A program made the translations under genes and the position numbers. A DNA stretch of 64,000 bases from Cricetomys ansorgei (taxonomy: Eukaryota; Chordata; Mammalia; Rodentia; Nesomyidae), in contig JAMJFZ010000818.1 in assembly GCA_026225945.1 (NCBI GenBank), positions 383,501 through 447,500 on the forward strand, in the 5' to 3' direction. Positions 43,396 through 54,105 of this stretch are shown piece after piece (position 1 is the stretch's first letter; each line of letters starts with the position of its first letter). The notes below the pieces were generated by a model. The model was not told the origin of the DNA and did not search any database. It saw only the letters and a program-made list of their open reading frames with translations.

Positions 43396-44700
43396 CTCTT
43401 TCCTGTTGAGATCCTGGTATCTATTTCCAAATGAGTACCTCACCAGGCCTTTCAAGAAGATGGACTAATTTGCATTTTTTCCTACATTATCTCATGTGAA
43501 GAGAGAAAAAACCAACTACACACCTGCCCTCCAGCAGCAGCCCTGGCTTTAGTAACAGTCAGGTTAAGAGCGAGTAACTTGGAAGGCGGAGGGTCCAATG
43601 AGGGTCAGTTACATTCTTTCCGCGGGTGTTGAATTAGCCGCACCCACCTCGGTCTAGCTTCCTTCCAGATCACGGGACTCCACAAACTCTTAGCCTTACC
43701 TCCTCTGTCCTGCAGCTCCCTCAGCCCCAAGTCCCTGCTGCAGAGTGGAGAGAACAGCAAGCATCAGGTAGAATATTTAAACAGCGCCGTGAGATGCGCC
43801 CCTTCATACATCCACCTACCCGGCTAAGGTTCAGACTAACATGACTGTCAGGCTCCAACGTCTAGGAACCCCAAGGCACAGGGCAAGACCAAAAATCCCT
43901 GAGTCAGAGGCCTGCAGATGAACAGAGTGATAGGGGAAGATGTGTCATGGCGTTGATTCATTTGGCCCCGGAGGATTGATTATGCGTCTTTCCCCAGTGG
44001 AGACTTGCTAGGTCTCCTCCACGGTGTCAGCGTTTTCCCTTCAAACTGTCTCGCTGTTTTTGTTAAAGCTGCCGGAACAGAAAGAGAGAGGGAGAGGCCG
44101 CCCTTTTTCCTTGCTTCAAAGGCAGCCTAAATTTGATCCCTTTAGCAAGAGGCACGGGGATAAAAGCCTCCACTTGGGTCTTCTTTCTGTGATTAAGCGA
44201 ACCTCTTGTTTGTCAAGTAGCGGGAAGACAGAAGAAAGGAGAGCTGCTCCCTCTGAAGTCCTCGGAAAGCTTGCCTCCTCCCTGCTCCCGGCCCACAGAG
44301 GGGCTCTCTGGAAGGGGAGACGGAACTGGACTTCAAACACCCAGAATGGGAGAGAAAAACCGAACTGAGGATGGGGGGGGGGCTGGAAAGGCTCCCAGGG
44401 AAGGACGGCACCCCCCAGTTGAGACCCTCCAGGAGCCATGAGTGTCCTCACATACCTTTCAGGGACATGGTGACATTGGGAGCCATTGTGACATTCTCGG
44501 AACAAAAGAGTCACATTCTGTGAAAAGCAAAGCAGTCTGCTCTGGAGGGTGGGGTGGGGTCTAATCTAAATCCATCTTGCTTTGCTAAGATCCAACCTCT
44601 GTGTGTCTGTGGGAGGTAGAATCCCTTTACCCAAGTTACTTTTGGTTTTCCAAAATTTCTGTCTGGATGCAAAGGTCCTGCTGGCTCTTGGTGAGCTGGG
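43396..44700. other. Unique sequence, no feature recognised
   Basis: No repeat beyond a short G-run near 44371-44380 and no exon were seen. Opposed 114- and 132-residue frames at 44024-44514 lack support. Confidence 0.4.
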
Positions 44701-44714
44701 CAGATGCATGAAGT

Positions 44715-44845
44715 AAGAATATAGGACACCTAATTCAGTTTGAATTGCAGATGGACAATTTTTGTGATGACATGGGGCACACTTACATTTTAAGAATGTA
44801 TTTGTTCTGCATCTGCAATTCAAATTTACCTGGGCATCTTCCATT
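44715..44845. mobile_element. MITE-like element with long inverted termini
   Basis: TTTGAATTGCAGATG (44739-44753) and its exact reverse complement CATCTGCAATTCAAA (44810-44824) flank a 56-bp loop. The pairing continues imperfectly outward to about 44723 and 44842. This is the architecture of a short non-autonomous DNA transposon. The family is not certain. Confidence 0.6.
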
Positions 44846-45182
44846 GTGTTTGGCCTAGTGGCAATCTACACCCAGACTGCATTTCCTGTTGGATTGCTTA
44901 TGAGAAGCAGGGAAGACTCTGGATCTGAGGGATACACAAAGACACCATGGAAGTGGTTGGGCCCCTGTGTTACGATGCTAGGCAGATTTAATATTTAGCT
45001 ATATCCCCCGGAAGTAGAGCTGCGAGCAGGTGTGAGCAGCCACGTACAGTGAACCTTCTTAACTGAGTCCTCTCTCCGGCCACCAGGACCAGATTTAAAC
45101 CTCAAATCTGTTTCTTATTCTGTGATCACCCACAAATGAAAACCTCCTCCTGAGGGTTTTTTCTCTGTGGCAAAACAGGACC

Positions 45183-45186
45183 CTGT

Positions 45187-45217
<31 letters not shown>

Positions 45218-45495
45218 CATGTGTGTGTGTACGTGTATGCACGCATGTGCATGGTGTTGTGTATCTGTATGTGTGTGTTATATGTGCCTGGTATGTTTAT
45301 CTATATGTGTGTTGTGTATCTATGTGTGTGTGTATCTATATGTATGTTTTGTGAGTATATGTGTACACATGTGTGTTGTGTTTGTGCTGTATGTGTGCAT
45401 ATGTGTTGTGTGTATGTGTCTGTATGTATGTACCTGTGTGTTACGTGTACATGTTGCGTGTATGGTATTCATGTATGCACATGCACACACATGCA
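45183..45495. repeat. Long degenerate TG/CA array
   Basis: More than 300 bp of TG-rich sequence with TATG and CATG interruptions. The 111- and 177-residue cysteine-rich frames are artefacts of it. Confidence 0.95.
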
Positions 45496-45725
45496 CATGT
45501 AGAGGCCAGAGACTGATGCCAATTGTCTTCCTCAATCACTTTCCACCATTTTTCTTTGGAGACAGGGCGTCCCTATGTAGCCTTTCTGGGCCTGGACCTC
45601 ACTATGAAGATGAGGCCAGCATCAGCCTGTGTCTGCCTGCGCCTGCCTGCACATGCCTGCACATGCCTGCGCCTGCCTCCCAAGTGCCAAATCAAAGGCA
45701 TGTGCTACTAAATATGGACACACCT
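45496..45725 (-). repeat. B4 SINE with internal CCTGC duplication
   Basis: CATGTAGAGGCCAGAGACTG, TTTGGAGACAGGGCGTCCCT and GGCATGTGCTACTAAATATG give a reverse B4. Its body contains an expanded CCTGCCTGCACATG series at about 45628-45680. Confidence 0.65.
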
Positions 45726-46169
45726 TAGTTTTTGAGACAGTCTCTCACTAAACCTGAGGCTCATGTGAGAGGACCACCCGGGCACCCTGTCATGATCGGC
45801 GGGCCCTGACTTTGGCTCTTTGGAAGTCCCTGTAATTCTCTGAAAGCTCCAAAGCCAGCTGCTGGCCAATTACAGTCTCTCATGCCATGTGTCTCATTCT
45901 CCTGAGAACCCCTCACTTCCCTGCCACGTGTAATAAGCCAATCTAGTAAGCATCCACACTCAGGTCCTGACAAATCGGAAAAATCCCCCTAGTGACTGCT
46001 GTATCACAAAAGAAAAAAAAAAATCGTGTGCACCCAGATTTGGGGCTGCCATGTTATTCTAACTGGACAGCCCTGGCACGTCAGTATGTTTCCCGTGGGA
46101 AATAAACTGCTTTAAGGTGGCTGCATGTTACTCTCAGTGTCTACTTGGGCTATTTCATGGACCTTAACA
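45726..46169. other. Possible insert between two halves of a B4, otherwise unique
   Basis: TTTTTGAGACAGTCTCTCAC at 45730 resembles a reverse B4 body whose head resumes at about 46170. The roughly 400 bp between is not a repeat that I recognise and contains an A-run near 46011-46021. Confidence 0.35.
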
Positions 46170-46315
46170 TGTGGATTCAGCCAGGGGCCTACCTGTCTCT
46201 ACCTCCCCAACCCTGGGACCATGAGCTCATGCCACACACCTGGCCTTAACATGGGTGCTGGAGATTGAACTCAAGTCCTCAGGCTTTACTGACTGAGCCG
46301 GCTCCTCCCAGCCTA
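46170..46315 (-). repeat. B4 SINE head half
   Basis: CTACCTGTCTCTACCTCCCC, ATGGGTGCTGGAGATTGAAC, TCAAGTCCTCAGGCTTTACT and GACTGAGCCGGCTCCTCCCA are the reverse tRNA-like head and body of a B4. Confidence 0.7.
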
Positions 46316-46574
46316 AAATAGGAATTTTATTATCCACCTGCTGTGCTCCACAGTGACGTGAGGTGACACCCAGAACCCACCATGCTCTAGATCCCGGGCG
46401 ATAGCTGTGCTTCACGTGGTCCCCTTACCCGGCTCCTGTTTCTGCCTGGGAGTCTCTCCCTTCTACACTCCCCCACCTACGAGTCTTTCTTTCTCTACCA
46501 TTCTCTTCTAGCCGCTCACAGACTTCCGTCTAAACAAACCCCATCCCTCTGAGGCCGTCAGTGTCAGCAGCATC

Positions 46575-47025
46575 GTATCAGTTAGACTTTGAGTCGGTGA
46601 CACTATGGAGCACGCACACCTTAAAGGGGAGGTTTATGTTGGCTCACAGTCTCAGAGGTCCAGCCATGGTTGCTCGGCCCCACGGGCTTGGCCTGAACAT
46701 CATGGGGGTGGGAGCGTGGGTCCCATGAGCTTCATCACTTTATCACAGACAGGAAGTAGGAGAAAGATGAGAAGAAGCGACCAGGACAGGATAAAGCCCC
46801 TCAGGACAGACCCCATTAGCCTCCTTCATCCCGGCAGGAAGTACCACGCTCTCCCAATAATTCATTCAGGTTTCGAATCCCATGGTCAATCAACCCACCG
46901 ACGAGGTCAGTGCCTGTAGGACCCGACTGTCCCTGGGAATGTCGTCCCAGACACAGGAGTGCGCTGCACCAATCTCCTAGGTGTCTCTCAACCGCGGTCA
47001 AGTTGACGAACATGATGAAGCGTCA
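46575..47025 (-). mobile_element. ERVL-MaLR-like solo LTR
   Basis: Reverse LTR: AAAGGGGAGGTTTATGTTGG, CTCACAGTCTCAGAGGTCCA, CAATAATTCATTCAGGTTTC and TGTCTCTCAACCGCGGTCAA then GTTGACGAACATGATGAA. Confidence 0.65.
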
Positions 47026-47639
47026 CAACGCTGTTTACAAATTCTTTCCCAACTGGACTACAAGTGCTCCGACATCAGATAGAAGCATCCTTCATCCTCA
47101 CATGGTCAGCGCAGGGCACGGAAATGAGGGGTCTCGATGCGAAGTGAGTGCGCTATCGAGCCATTAGCTCTTTAGCATGAATCATCTTGTACCGTGATTT
47201 CAAGCGGTAACGCACGGCACAGAGGTGTAGGCTCAGCGAGGGCCAGTTCCTACACGGCTCAGACTTTTCCACTCAGAGGACTGCCTTTGGTTGGAGATTT
47301 TCCTTTCGTCTCCATTTGGAGTTAAAACTGCCATTTAGAGACTAGTTTTTAAAAGGCGTTCACTTCACAGAGTGGAGCCTTGCGTGGCATCTCAGCGTCT
47401 CTGCCTCGGTGTCTGCATTTGAGGCGCAACGTGGGACTTCCTAGATGGAAACGCAGACCGGGGCTTGGGGGGACCCTAAGGGTGAAGACCTCACCCCGTA
47501 GATCACAGGATAAAAATGAGAACAGGCGAAATAATCTACGGTTGGCAGTTTCTGTTGGTAAAAAGTGGAGGGGGAAAGAAAGACAGGTCCTGAGAAATGG
47601 CTTGGAAAATGCATCTCATCTAAATAAAGAAGAATGAAA
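47026..47639. other. Unique sequence, no feature recognised
   Basis: No repeat or exon was identified. CpG is again more frequent than usual for rodent intergenic DNA. Confidence 0.4.
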
Positions 47640-47935
47640 GGCTGGGTGCAATATGGGGTCTTAAAAAAAGGAAATGGTCAGGGAAGACGACTGTCAGCGA
47701 GGCGCTTGCTGCACAAGAATGAGGACTGGGTTCGAGTCCCTGACACCACAGAGCTGGACTCAGTGTCGGACCCTTGTAATCTCAACACTGAAGAGACAGA
47801 GACAGGAGGATTCCGAGGCTCGCTGGCCAGCCGGTCTAGCCTCGCGGGCAGGCCCGAGTCCACTGAGAGAAATCCTGCCTTCAAAGACAATGGAGGCAGC
47901 TCCTGAGAATCGAGGATGACCTCCGACCTCTGCAG
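47640..47935 (+). repeat. B4 SINE
   Basis: CAGCGAGGCGCTTGCTGCAC, TGGGTTCGAGTCCCTGACAC, CCCTTGTAATCTCAACACTG, GCTCGCTGGCCAGCCGGTCT and GAGGATGACCTCCGACCTCT follow the B4 order completely. Confidence 0.8.
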
Positions 47936-47996
47936 TGCGCACACAGACAGATGCACAGACGCGCACACGCGCGTGCGCGCACACACACACACACCA
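47936..47996. repeat. CA/CG alternating tract, Z-DNA prone
   Basis: GACGCGCACACGCGCGTGCG then CGCACACACACACACACC is a strict purine/pyrimidine alternation of about 37 bp with many CG steps, at the B4 tail. Confidence 0.9.
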
Positions 47997-48069
47997 GGTG
48001 GGAGTGGGTCAGCGAGGCCGGCTGGCTGGTAAGCATCAGGGATCCATGCTCTAGCAGCGGAAGGACAGT

Positions 48070-48178
48070 TGCACGCCACCACCACACCCTTCCTTCTCAT
48101 TGGGGATTGAACTCACAGCCTCTTGCTAGCATAGCAAGTGCTTTACTGCCTGAGCCACCTCCCCAGCACCCCTCACTC
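48070..48178 (-). repeat. B4/ID-like SINE head
   Basis: TTGGGGATTGAACTCACAGC, TAGCATAGCAAGTGCTTTAC and TGCCTGAGCCACCTCCCCAG are a reversed tRNA-like SINE head. Confidence 0.6.
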
Positions 48179-48444
48179 TGTGTTTCTGTCTCATACATGC
48201 CTATGGTGCAAATGTCTTCCGCAGCCGGATCCATGAGCTCACCTCACCTCAGTTTTAAAAGCTGGGGGTTGGATGAACTGCCTGGCTCTGCTCGCGGACG
48301 GATCCAAGCCCGTGGGGAGCCGTCTCACGCGTGGATTTCTCCCGTCTCCATGCTACCCACGTGGAGGCGGCACGCCACGGCACGTGTTTTACATCTCTTT
48401 ACTTGAGGACGTGGGAAATGAGCAATCGGTGTTTGTTAACTGAC

Positions 48445-48510
48445 TTCTTCCTGTCCCTCCTCCTCCTCCTCTTCCTTCCTGCTGCCTCTCCCTCTCTCTC
48501 AATGCAGGGT
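48445..48510. repeat. Polypyrimidine tract
   Basis: TCCCTCCTCCTCCTCCTCTT and the following C/T-rich sequence, about 60 bp. Confidence 0.85.
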
Positions 48511-48659
48511 CGCATGCATATTATGCAGACTCTCTACCACCCAGTGACACCCCAGTCCCTCTCTTATCCTCCGCACCCCCCTCCTCACTCTTTCCCATGG
48601 ATTTTTCTATCTCCCTGACTTTTTCCTCCCATTTTCTTCCTACCACATTTTATTCCTTT

Positions 48660-48868
48660 ATGTATTAGCTGTTTCAGCCAGATAGGCGGAGCAGTGAGCC
48701 TCTGGAATCTGCCTGCCCCATACCCGCCCACAGACACTGGGGTTACCGGCACGCTGTGTTACTTCTGGTCCTCCTGTGGGCGCTGGGAATCTGAGCTCCT
48801 GGCTTCACGCTTTGGTGGCAAGGACTTTTCTCACTGAACCACTGCCGTACTGGACCCAGCTGGGGTCA
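48660..48868 (-). repeat. B4 SINE
   Basis: AGCCTCTGGAATCTGCCTGC, ACTGGGGTTACCGGCACGCT, TGGGCGCTGGGAATCTGAGC and CTTTTCTCACTGAACCACTG give a reverse B4. Confidence 0.65.
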
Positions 48869-48869
48869 A

Positions 48870-50587
48870 AGGTGCTAGGGATCCCTTCCCCCAACCCCAG
48901 GGCAGAAGAGACCAGGCCCTCCCCTCTGCTGTCTGTCTACATGTGATCCATACTAAGGATGATAGCTGCCCACCTCCACTGCCTGCCTACGACATGTAAA
49001 CCACGCACCAGGGATGGGAACCTACACATCTCCTACCTATAAATTTCCCTCCCCACCCCTAAATAAAGGACCTCTGCCTCCACCAGACGGAGTCCCAGGA
49101 CTGATTCATTGCATCTTATTCATTCATTCTCAGCACGGGGAATCAGGGTCCATGGAGGTCCCAGAACCCTGTCTCCCCAGTCCTGTGCTCCCCCGCCACT
49201 CCCCCAGTATGGGTTCCCTGTGCCTGACCAGGACAGCAAACCGGGCCAAAACCCAGCCGGCTGCAGGCTGGGACAGAGTAGTGACAGACCATCACTGGAA
49301 TCACACTAACAAACCACTTCCCTAACGCACCTTTTCTGTTTTAAAGTGTGCCAGGCAGTGCCCATGTGGCCCTTGTCACCCCTACCTGATGATATCTGCA
49401 GCCCTCCTCAGTGCTCCTCCCTGGATGTAGGTGGTACCCAGGGACTTGCATCTAACAAGCATATGCATCCGAGGTTAACGATGTTTCGTGATGAGGCTCT
49501 GACCCCCCCCCCCCTTTTAGCTCACTCTTGCTGACCTTGCCTGCTCCTGTTCACTCCGGTGAAGGCATTCACCCATGTGATGAGATGCTCTCTGGAGCGG
49601 CTCACATGGCCATCAATCAAAGAAGGACAGTGGCCAACAAGCTCTGGAAGAATCGGGTCCAACTACCTTCAAGGTGCGGTGTCCTGCCAACCACCCACTT
49701 GAGTGATCTTGGAAATGGATCCTTCCTAGCTGGACTTTGGGAAAGACTCAAAACCAGCAGACATAGGTAAAATATGCTCAGACTCTTAACCCACAGAAAC
49801 TGTAACATAGTACATTTGTTGTTTGGGGGAAAATAAAGTTTTAAGATAAATGACACATCTAGTCTTCGTTCGCCCAAACATTTGCCGCTGACAGATTTCG
49901 TATGTGTCCAGGAGACTGTTTCCGGGCTTTTACACAGGCGAGGCGAGCGGCCTTCCCACAGAGCCACAACCCACCCACCACCAAGGCTCTGCTTTTAATT
50001 TATTCTTTAAAAAGTTTTCTGGGGACAAAAATCTTACTAATTTCCCCAGACTAACCTTGTACTCATTCTGAGGCCGAGGCAGGCCTTGACTGATGGTTTT
50101 CCTGGCTCACTCTCCTGACTCGCTGGGATGTCGGGCCTGCGCTAGCAGGCCCCAAGGGAATCTACCATGGCGTCCAGATTGTATGGGGGACCGCGAATCT
50201 GACGCTGTTCTCTAGTTTGTGACTTTCCAAATTCGTTCTGCTCCACTGGGAAGCTTCGCCCTTCTCCTCTCTACTGCTCATTTCGTGTCTTCATTAAGCC
50301 TTCTTGTCCTGATTCCAGATGCCTACCCTAAGAATATTTTCTGCAAAGAACAGCTCCTCATTTGGCTTCTCCTCTCCCCTCGATGCTCTGGCTCTCCCAA
50401 CCACTTGAGTCCTGAATCACACAGCAATTTGGCAGCTCCGCTTCACACCCATGCCCTTGCCCTCTGCCAATGCACACGCGTGCGCACTGCAGACACCCAG
50501 CTCACCCATGTTCTCCTTTTCTTTGTGAATCGTCTCTTAGCTTGATAACTACTCTCACAACTTCTCAAGTCTGGCAAATGTTCTACC
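48870..50587. other. Unique sequence with a C-run
   Basis: A run of about 12 Cs near 49503-49514 is the only low-complexity item. No exon was recognised among the overlapping frames at 49014-49325 and 50219-50545. Confidence 0.4.
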
Positions 50588-50595
50588 CGCTACAC

Positions 50596-50820
50596 CAGTG
50601 GTTCTTAACCTCCCTAACGCTGCGACCCTTTAATACAGTTCCTCATGTCGTGGCGACCCCCAACCATAAAATTATTTTACCCTTGCTACTTCGTAACTTT
50701 AACTTCACTGCTGTTATGGATCATAATGTAAATATTTGATGTGCAGGTGGTCTTAGGTGAGCCCTGTGAAGGTGTCGTTCCGTCCCCAAGAGTTCTCAAC
50801 CCACAGGTTAGAAACCACTA
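50596..50820 (+). mobile_element. URR1-like hAT-Charlie element, full-length non-autonomous copy
   Basis: Left end CAGTGGTTCTTAACCTCCCT, internal AATACAGTTCCTCATGTCGT and GACCCCCAACCATAAAATTA, right end CAACCCACAGGTTAGAAACC ending CACTA. The terminal repeats are inverted. The flanking octamers CGCTACAC and CTCTAAGC match at five of eight positions, consistent with a decayed hAT 8-bp duplication. Confidence 0.85.
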
Positions 50821-50828
50821 CTCTAAGC

Positions 50829-51619
50829 TTTGCCTCTCTCTTAGAACATTTTAAGAAATACTTGGTACTTCTGACTTTTAAAAACCATCTTTCATTTCAA
50901 GCCTATCTTTCTTAATTAGGAATTCGACGTGTCCAAGAACTCTGGTTTTTCTTGATGCTGTGGGAAACCCCCACCTGATGTCTTTTCCCATCGTAAGACA
51001 GGACTAACTGGGACTAACTCCAGTAACAACCTTGCGGGGGCAGCGGTGGACCCAGCATCAGGATGAGGGGTGCCAGGCGTCTGTAGACAGTTGGCAGCTT
51101 GGGTCCTAGAAACACCCTTCCAGGAGCATGGTAGTCCTCTGGTTTAGAAACACTTCCCAAGGACTGCTTTTCTGAACAAATCAAAGGTGGCAAACGTCTC
51201 CAAGAGGGACTGAGCAAGCAAACCAGGCTGTGCACGTGTAGCTTCCTCCCATCAGCTCACAGGATCTTCTCTCCTTTAGCTCTGCAGGTGAACTACCTTG
51301 ACATTAACAGAGAAAGTTCTGCGATGATCAAAATGGGCCCTGTGTGCCCCATTTGATGGGTAGCCACAAAGCATGTGAGATATAGCCACATGTGACCAAT
51401 GGCTGCTGTGTTTGATAATGCAGTTCTTCAAGGTGCAGTTGAATGGTATCTGTTTGAGTCACAGGATGGCGGAGCTTGGATGTGATTAGTCCTCAAGGAG
51501 CTCCTGCTCCGCCATGTCAGAACTCCAGGTTTTCCAGCCTCCGTAGGATGGGACGTGTCCCACTGCACCCCATCCGTGCTCTCATCCGGGCTTTCTGGCT
51601 TAGATGGAGAGATGTGTCA
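50829..51619. other. Unique sequence, no feature recognised
   Basis: No repeat or exon was identified. Confidence 0.4.
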
Positions 51620-51735
51620 TCAGTGTCCTCGATTCTGAAGCTTTCCGATCTGGGCTCAGCCACATGAGCCGTTTCCTTGCTTCTCCAGCTTGCAGACGTC
51701 TCAGCCCCCATAGTCAAATGAGGCAGTTCCCAGTG
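51620..51735 (+). repeat. MIR fragment
   Basis: GATCTGGGCTCAGCCACATG, AGCCGTTTCCTTGCTTCTCC and CAAATGAGGCAGTTCC loosely follow the forward MIR. Confidence 0.35.
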
Positions 51736-51859
51736 AGACTTTCCTGACGCCCCTCCTCCCCACCTCCTCCTCTTTCTCTTTTTCCTCATCCTCCAACTCT
51801 TCCTATCTACTATCTACTCTCTGTTAATCATCTATCTTCTTTATATCTGCCTACACATC

Positions 51860-51890
51860 CTTCCACCCCCCCCCCCCGTGTGTGTGTGTC
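51860..51890. repeat. C-run plus GT microsatellite
   Basis: A run of about 12-13 Cs is followed directly by GTGTGTGTGTG. Confidence 0.9.
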
Positions 51891-52079
51891 CTAAAAAAGA
51901 GGGTGATTAATAACTGAGGAGAAAAAACCCAGAGGGTTCTAGCCTGGAATGTTTCAAACATGGATATAAAATAGTGTTTGACAAGGAAGAGTCCCTGCCC
52001 AGTGGTCAAATCCTGGAGGGAGGCTCCATCACATTCCAGATCAGTTCCCATGTGTCCAGACATCTATCTACTCACCCAC

Positions 52080-52215
52080 AGACCCAGCATCCATTCATCC
52101 ATCCATCCATCCATGTATCCACCCAGCATCCATCCATCCATCCATCCATGTATCCACCCAGCATCCATCCATCCATCCATCCATCCATCCATCCATCCAT
52201 GTACCCACCCAGCAT
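52080..52215. repeat. CATC array with 36-bp-class higher-order unit
   Basis: Blocks of CCAT repeats are punctuated three times by CCATGTATCCACCCAGC (last copy CCATGTACCCACCCAGC). Spacing is set by the number of CCAT repeats (more in the third block). Confidence 0.95.
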
Positions 52216-52385
52216 CCGTCATCTCTGTTTCTATCCTTTATTATCCGTTAGCCAACCATGTACTAGACCCTCTGTTACGCCCTAGGGATACAAAACAGAC
52301 ATGGCAGACACTGTTACAGGCTGAACTGTGTCTTCCTGCCGTAATCAAAGTGTGTGTCCCCGCCAAAACTCGCTTTGAAGCTTAA

Positions 52386-52805
52386 TGCCTATGACTCTTA
52401 GCGTGAATTGTCAACTTGATGGCATCTAGAACCACCTGGAGGAGGGCCTCTGAGCATGACCATGGGGGGGTGGGGGTTAACTTGATTGTATTCATTGATG
52501 TGGGAAGACCCATACCAGTTGTGGGCCAGAACGTTCCCCCGACAAGGATACCTGGACAGTATAGAGTGGGAGAAGTCCCTGAGCACTAGCACCCGTTCAT
52601 GTCTGCTTTCTGTGTGTCACGTGACGTGACCGGCCAGTGTCCTGTTCTTGACACGGTACCTTCCCTGCTTGCCACACCAGGCCTTACTCACATGCTGGGC
52701 TACATCCCTTTGGAACTGTATGCCAGAAATAAACCCTGTGCACCTTAAGTTGCTCTCATCAGGGTATTTTCTTAATGTCTCAGCAATAGTAAAAGAAACT
52801 GGTAC
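52386..52805 (+). mobile_element. Rodent MaLR-like LTR nested in an older LTR
   Basis: GAATTGTCAACTTGATGGCA, GAACCACCTGGAGGAGGGCC, CAGAAATAAACCCTGTGCAC (polyadenylation region) and TCTCAGCAATAGTAAAAGAA then ACTGGTACA. The ends are clear but a 5-bp duplication could not be resolved. Confidence 0.65.
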
Positions 52806-53027
52806 AACCACGAAGTGGTGTGTTCTTAGTGTTTGGAGGTGAGGCCTTTGGGAGGTAGTTCAGGTTAGACTAAGGTTCTGAGATAGACTCTGTTCTCTTA
52901 GTGGCTTTATAAGGGAGGACCGGTGCTAGTGTGCTTGCTTGCTGTTGTCGTGTGCTGCCTCACACCACAGTGTAGCCCAGCAGACGCCAGCACCACACTC
53001 TTGGACGTGCTGGCCCCAAGAACCATG

Positions 53028-53236
53028 CCCAAGCTGGGCGTGGTGGCACATGCCTTTAATACTGGCGCGTGGGAGGCAGAGGCAGGTGGATTTCTGTAAG
53101 TATGAGGTCACTCTGTACTACATAGTGAGTTTCAGGCCATTTGGGATACATAGTGAAACCTTGTATCAAAACTAAATATAATAATAATAATAATAGTAAT
53201 AATAATAATAATAATGGTAATAATAAAAATATGATG
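53028..53236 (+). repeat. B1 SINE with (AAT)n tail and target-site duplication
   Basis: AGCTGGGCGTGGTGGCACAT, GCCTTTAATACTGGCGCGTG and GGAGGCAGAGGCAGGTGGAT begin a B1 whose A-tail has become a TAA/AAT microsatellite (53178-53228). AAGAACCATG (53018-53027) and AAGAACTATG (53237-53246) form a 10-bp duplication with one mismatch. Confidence 0.88.
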
Positions 53237-53335
53237 AAGAACTATGATCACAATAACCCTGACTTTTTTATAACTTTCCCAGTACTTTATAACTTTCCAT
53301 GGTACTCATTTACGGCAACAGAAAACAAAGTAAGA

Positions 53336-53690
53336 CACCTTGCAAATTCGTATGTTGAAACCCTGAGACCCGCTACTTTAGTGTATGGCTGTGTCTGAAC
53401 ACAGGACCTCCGAGAGGCAATGGCATTAACGTAGGGCCATCCGAGTGTGCCTCCCTCCAACATGATCAGTTTCCTTACAGAAGAGGAGCCATTAGGACAA
53501 TATAGACACCACACACAGCCACACCGAGAGATGACCTTGCGTTACTATGCGCAAGCCTGGGAGACAGACCTCAGAAGAGACCTACTTTGCTAGTGACCTT
53601 GGTCTTCCAGCATCCAGAACATTGAGAAGACATGACTTTCTGTTATTTAAGCTGAACTCCTACTGTGTAGTGCTTTCCTGTACGTGCTGG
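53336..53690 (+). mobile_element. Third MaLR-like LTR fragment (old)
   Basis: AAATTCGTATGTTGAAACCC, TCCTTACAGAAGAGGAGCCA, CTTGGTCTTCCAGCATCCAG and TTTCTGTTATTTAAGCTGAA follow an old MaLR-type LTR. Confidence 0.5.
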
Positions 53691-54105
53691 ATGGCTTTAT
53701 GCCAACTTGACACAAGTTGAAGTTATCTGAGAGGAGGGAACCTCAACTAAGAAAATGCTGCCATGGGATTGGGTTGTAGGCAAGCCTATAGGGCATTTTT
53801 TAAAATTAATGATTGATGTGGGAGGGCCCAGACCATAGTGGGTGCTGTTACTCCTGGGCTGGAGGCTCTGGGTTCTACAAGAAAGCAGGCTGAGCAAGGC
53901 ATAGGGAGCAAGCCAGTAAGCAGCAGCACCCCTCCATGGCCTCTGACCTAGGCCCTGTGATCAGGTTCTGGCCCTGTTTGAGTTCTTGTTCTGATGTCCT
54001 TCAGAGATGGACTATGGGTGTGGAAGCATAACTCAAATAAGCCCTTTCCTCCCTAATTTGCTTTTGGTTATGGTGTTTCATCCGAGTAGCTATAACTAAG
54101 AGATG
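53691..54105 (+). mobile_element. ERVL-MaLR (MT/ORR1-like) solo LTR, complete
   Basis: GCCAACTTGACACAAGTTGA, AATGATTGATGTGGGAGGGC, AGAAAGCAGGCTGAGCAAGG, GCAGCACCCCTCCATGGCCT and CTCAAATAAGCCCTTTCCTC then GGTTATGGTGTTTCATCC. Closest of the window's LTRs to the rodent consensus. Confidence 0.75.

Larger units (their letters stand above)
52300..53335 (+). mobile_element. MST/MLT-like MaLR LTR, split by two later insertions
   Basis: Three pieces (about 52310-52385, 52806-53017, 53247-53335) read in order: CAGGCTGAACTGTGTCTTCC, GTGTTTGGAGGTGAGGCCTT then TGGGAGGTAG, TTAGTGGCTTTATAAGGGAG, and GGCAACAGAAAACAAAGTAA. This matches an MST-type LTR broken by an LTR and then a B1. Confidence 0.6.

Noticed and set aside
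45167..45728. Cysteine-rich 111- and 177-residue frames
   Set aside because: Both are translations of a degenerate TG array and an adjacent B4 SINE.
47678..48100. 140-residue minus-strand frame
   Set aside because: It lies across a B4 SINE and its CG/CA tail.
52386..54105. A provirus with two LTRs flanking an internal region
   Set aside because: The LTRs are of different ages and types, one is nested in another, and nothing between them looks like gag, pol or env. They are separate solo LTRs.
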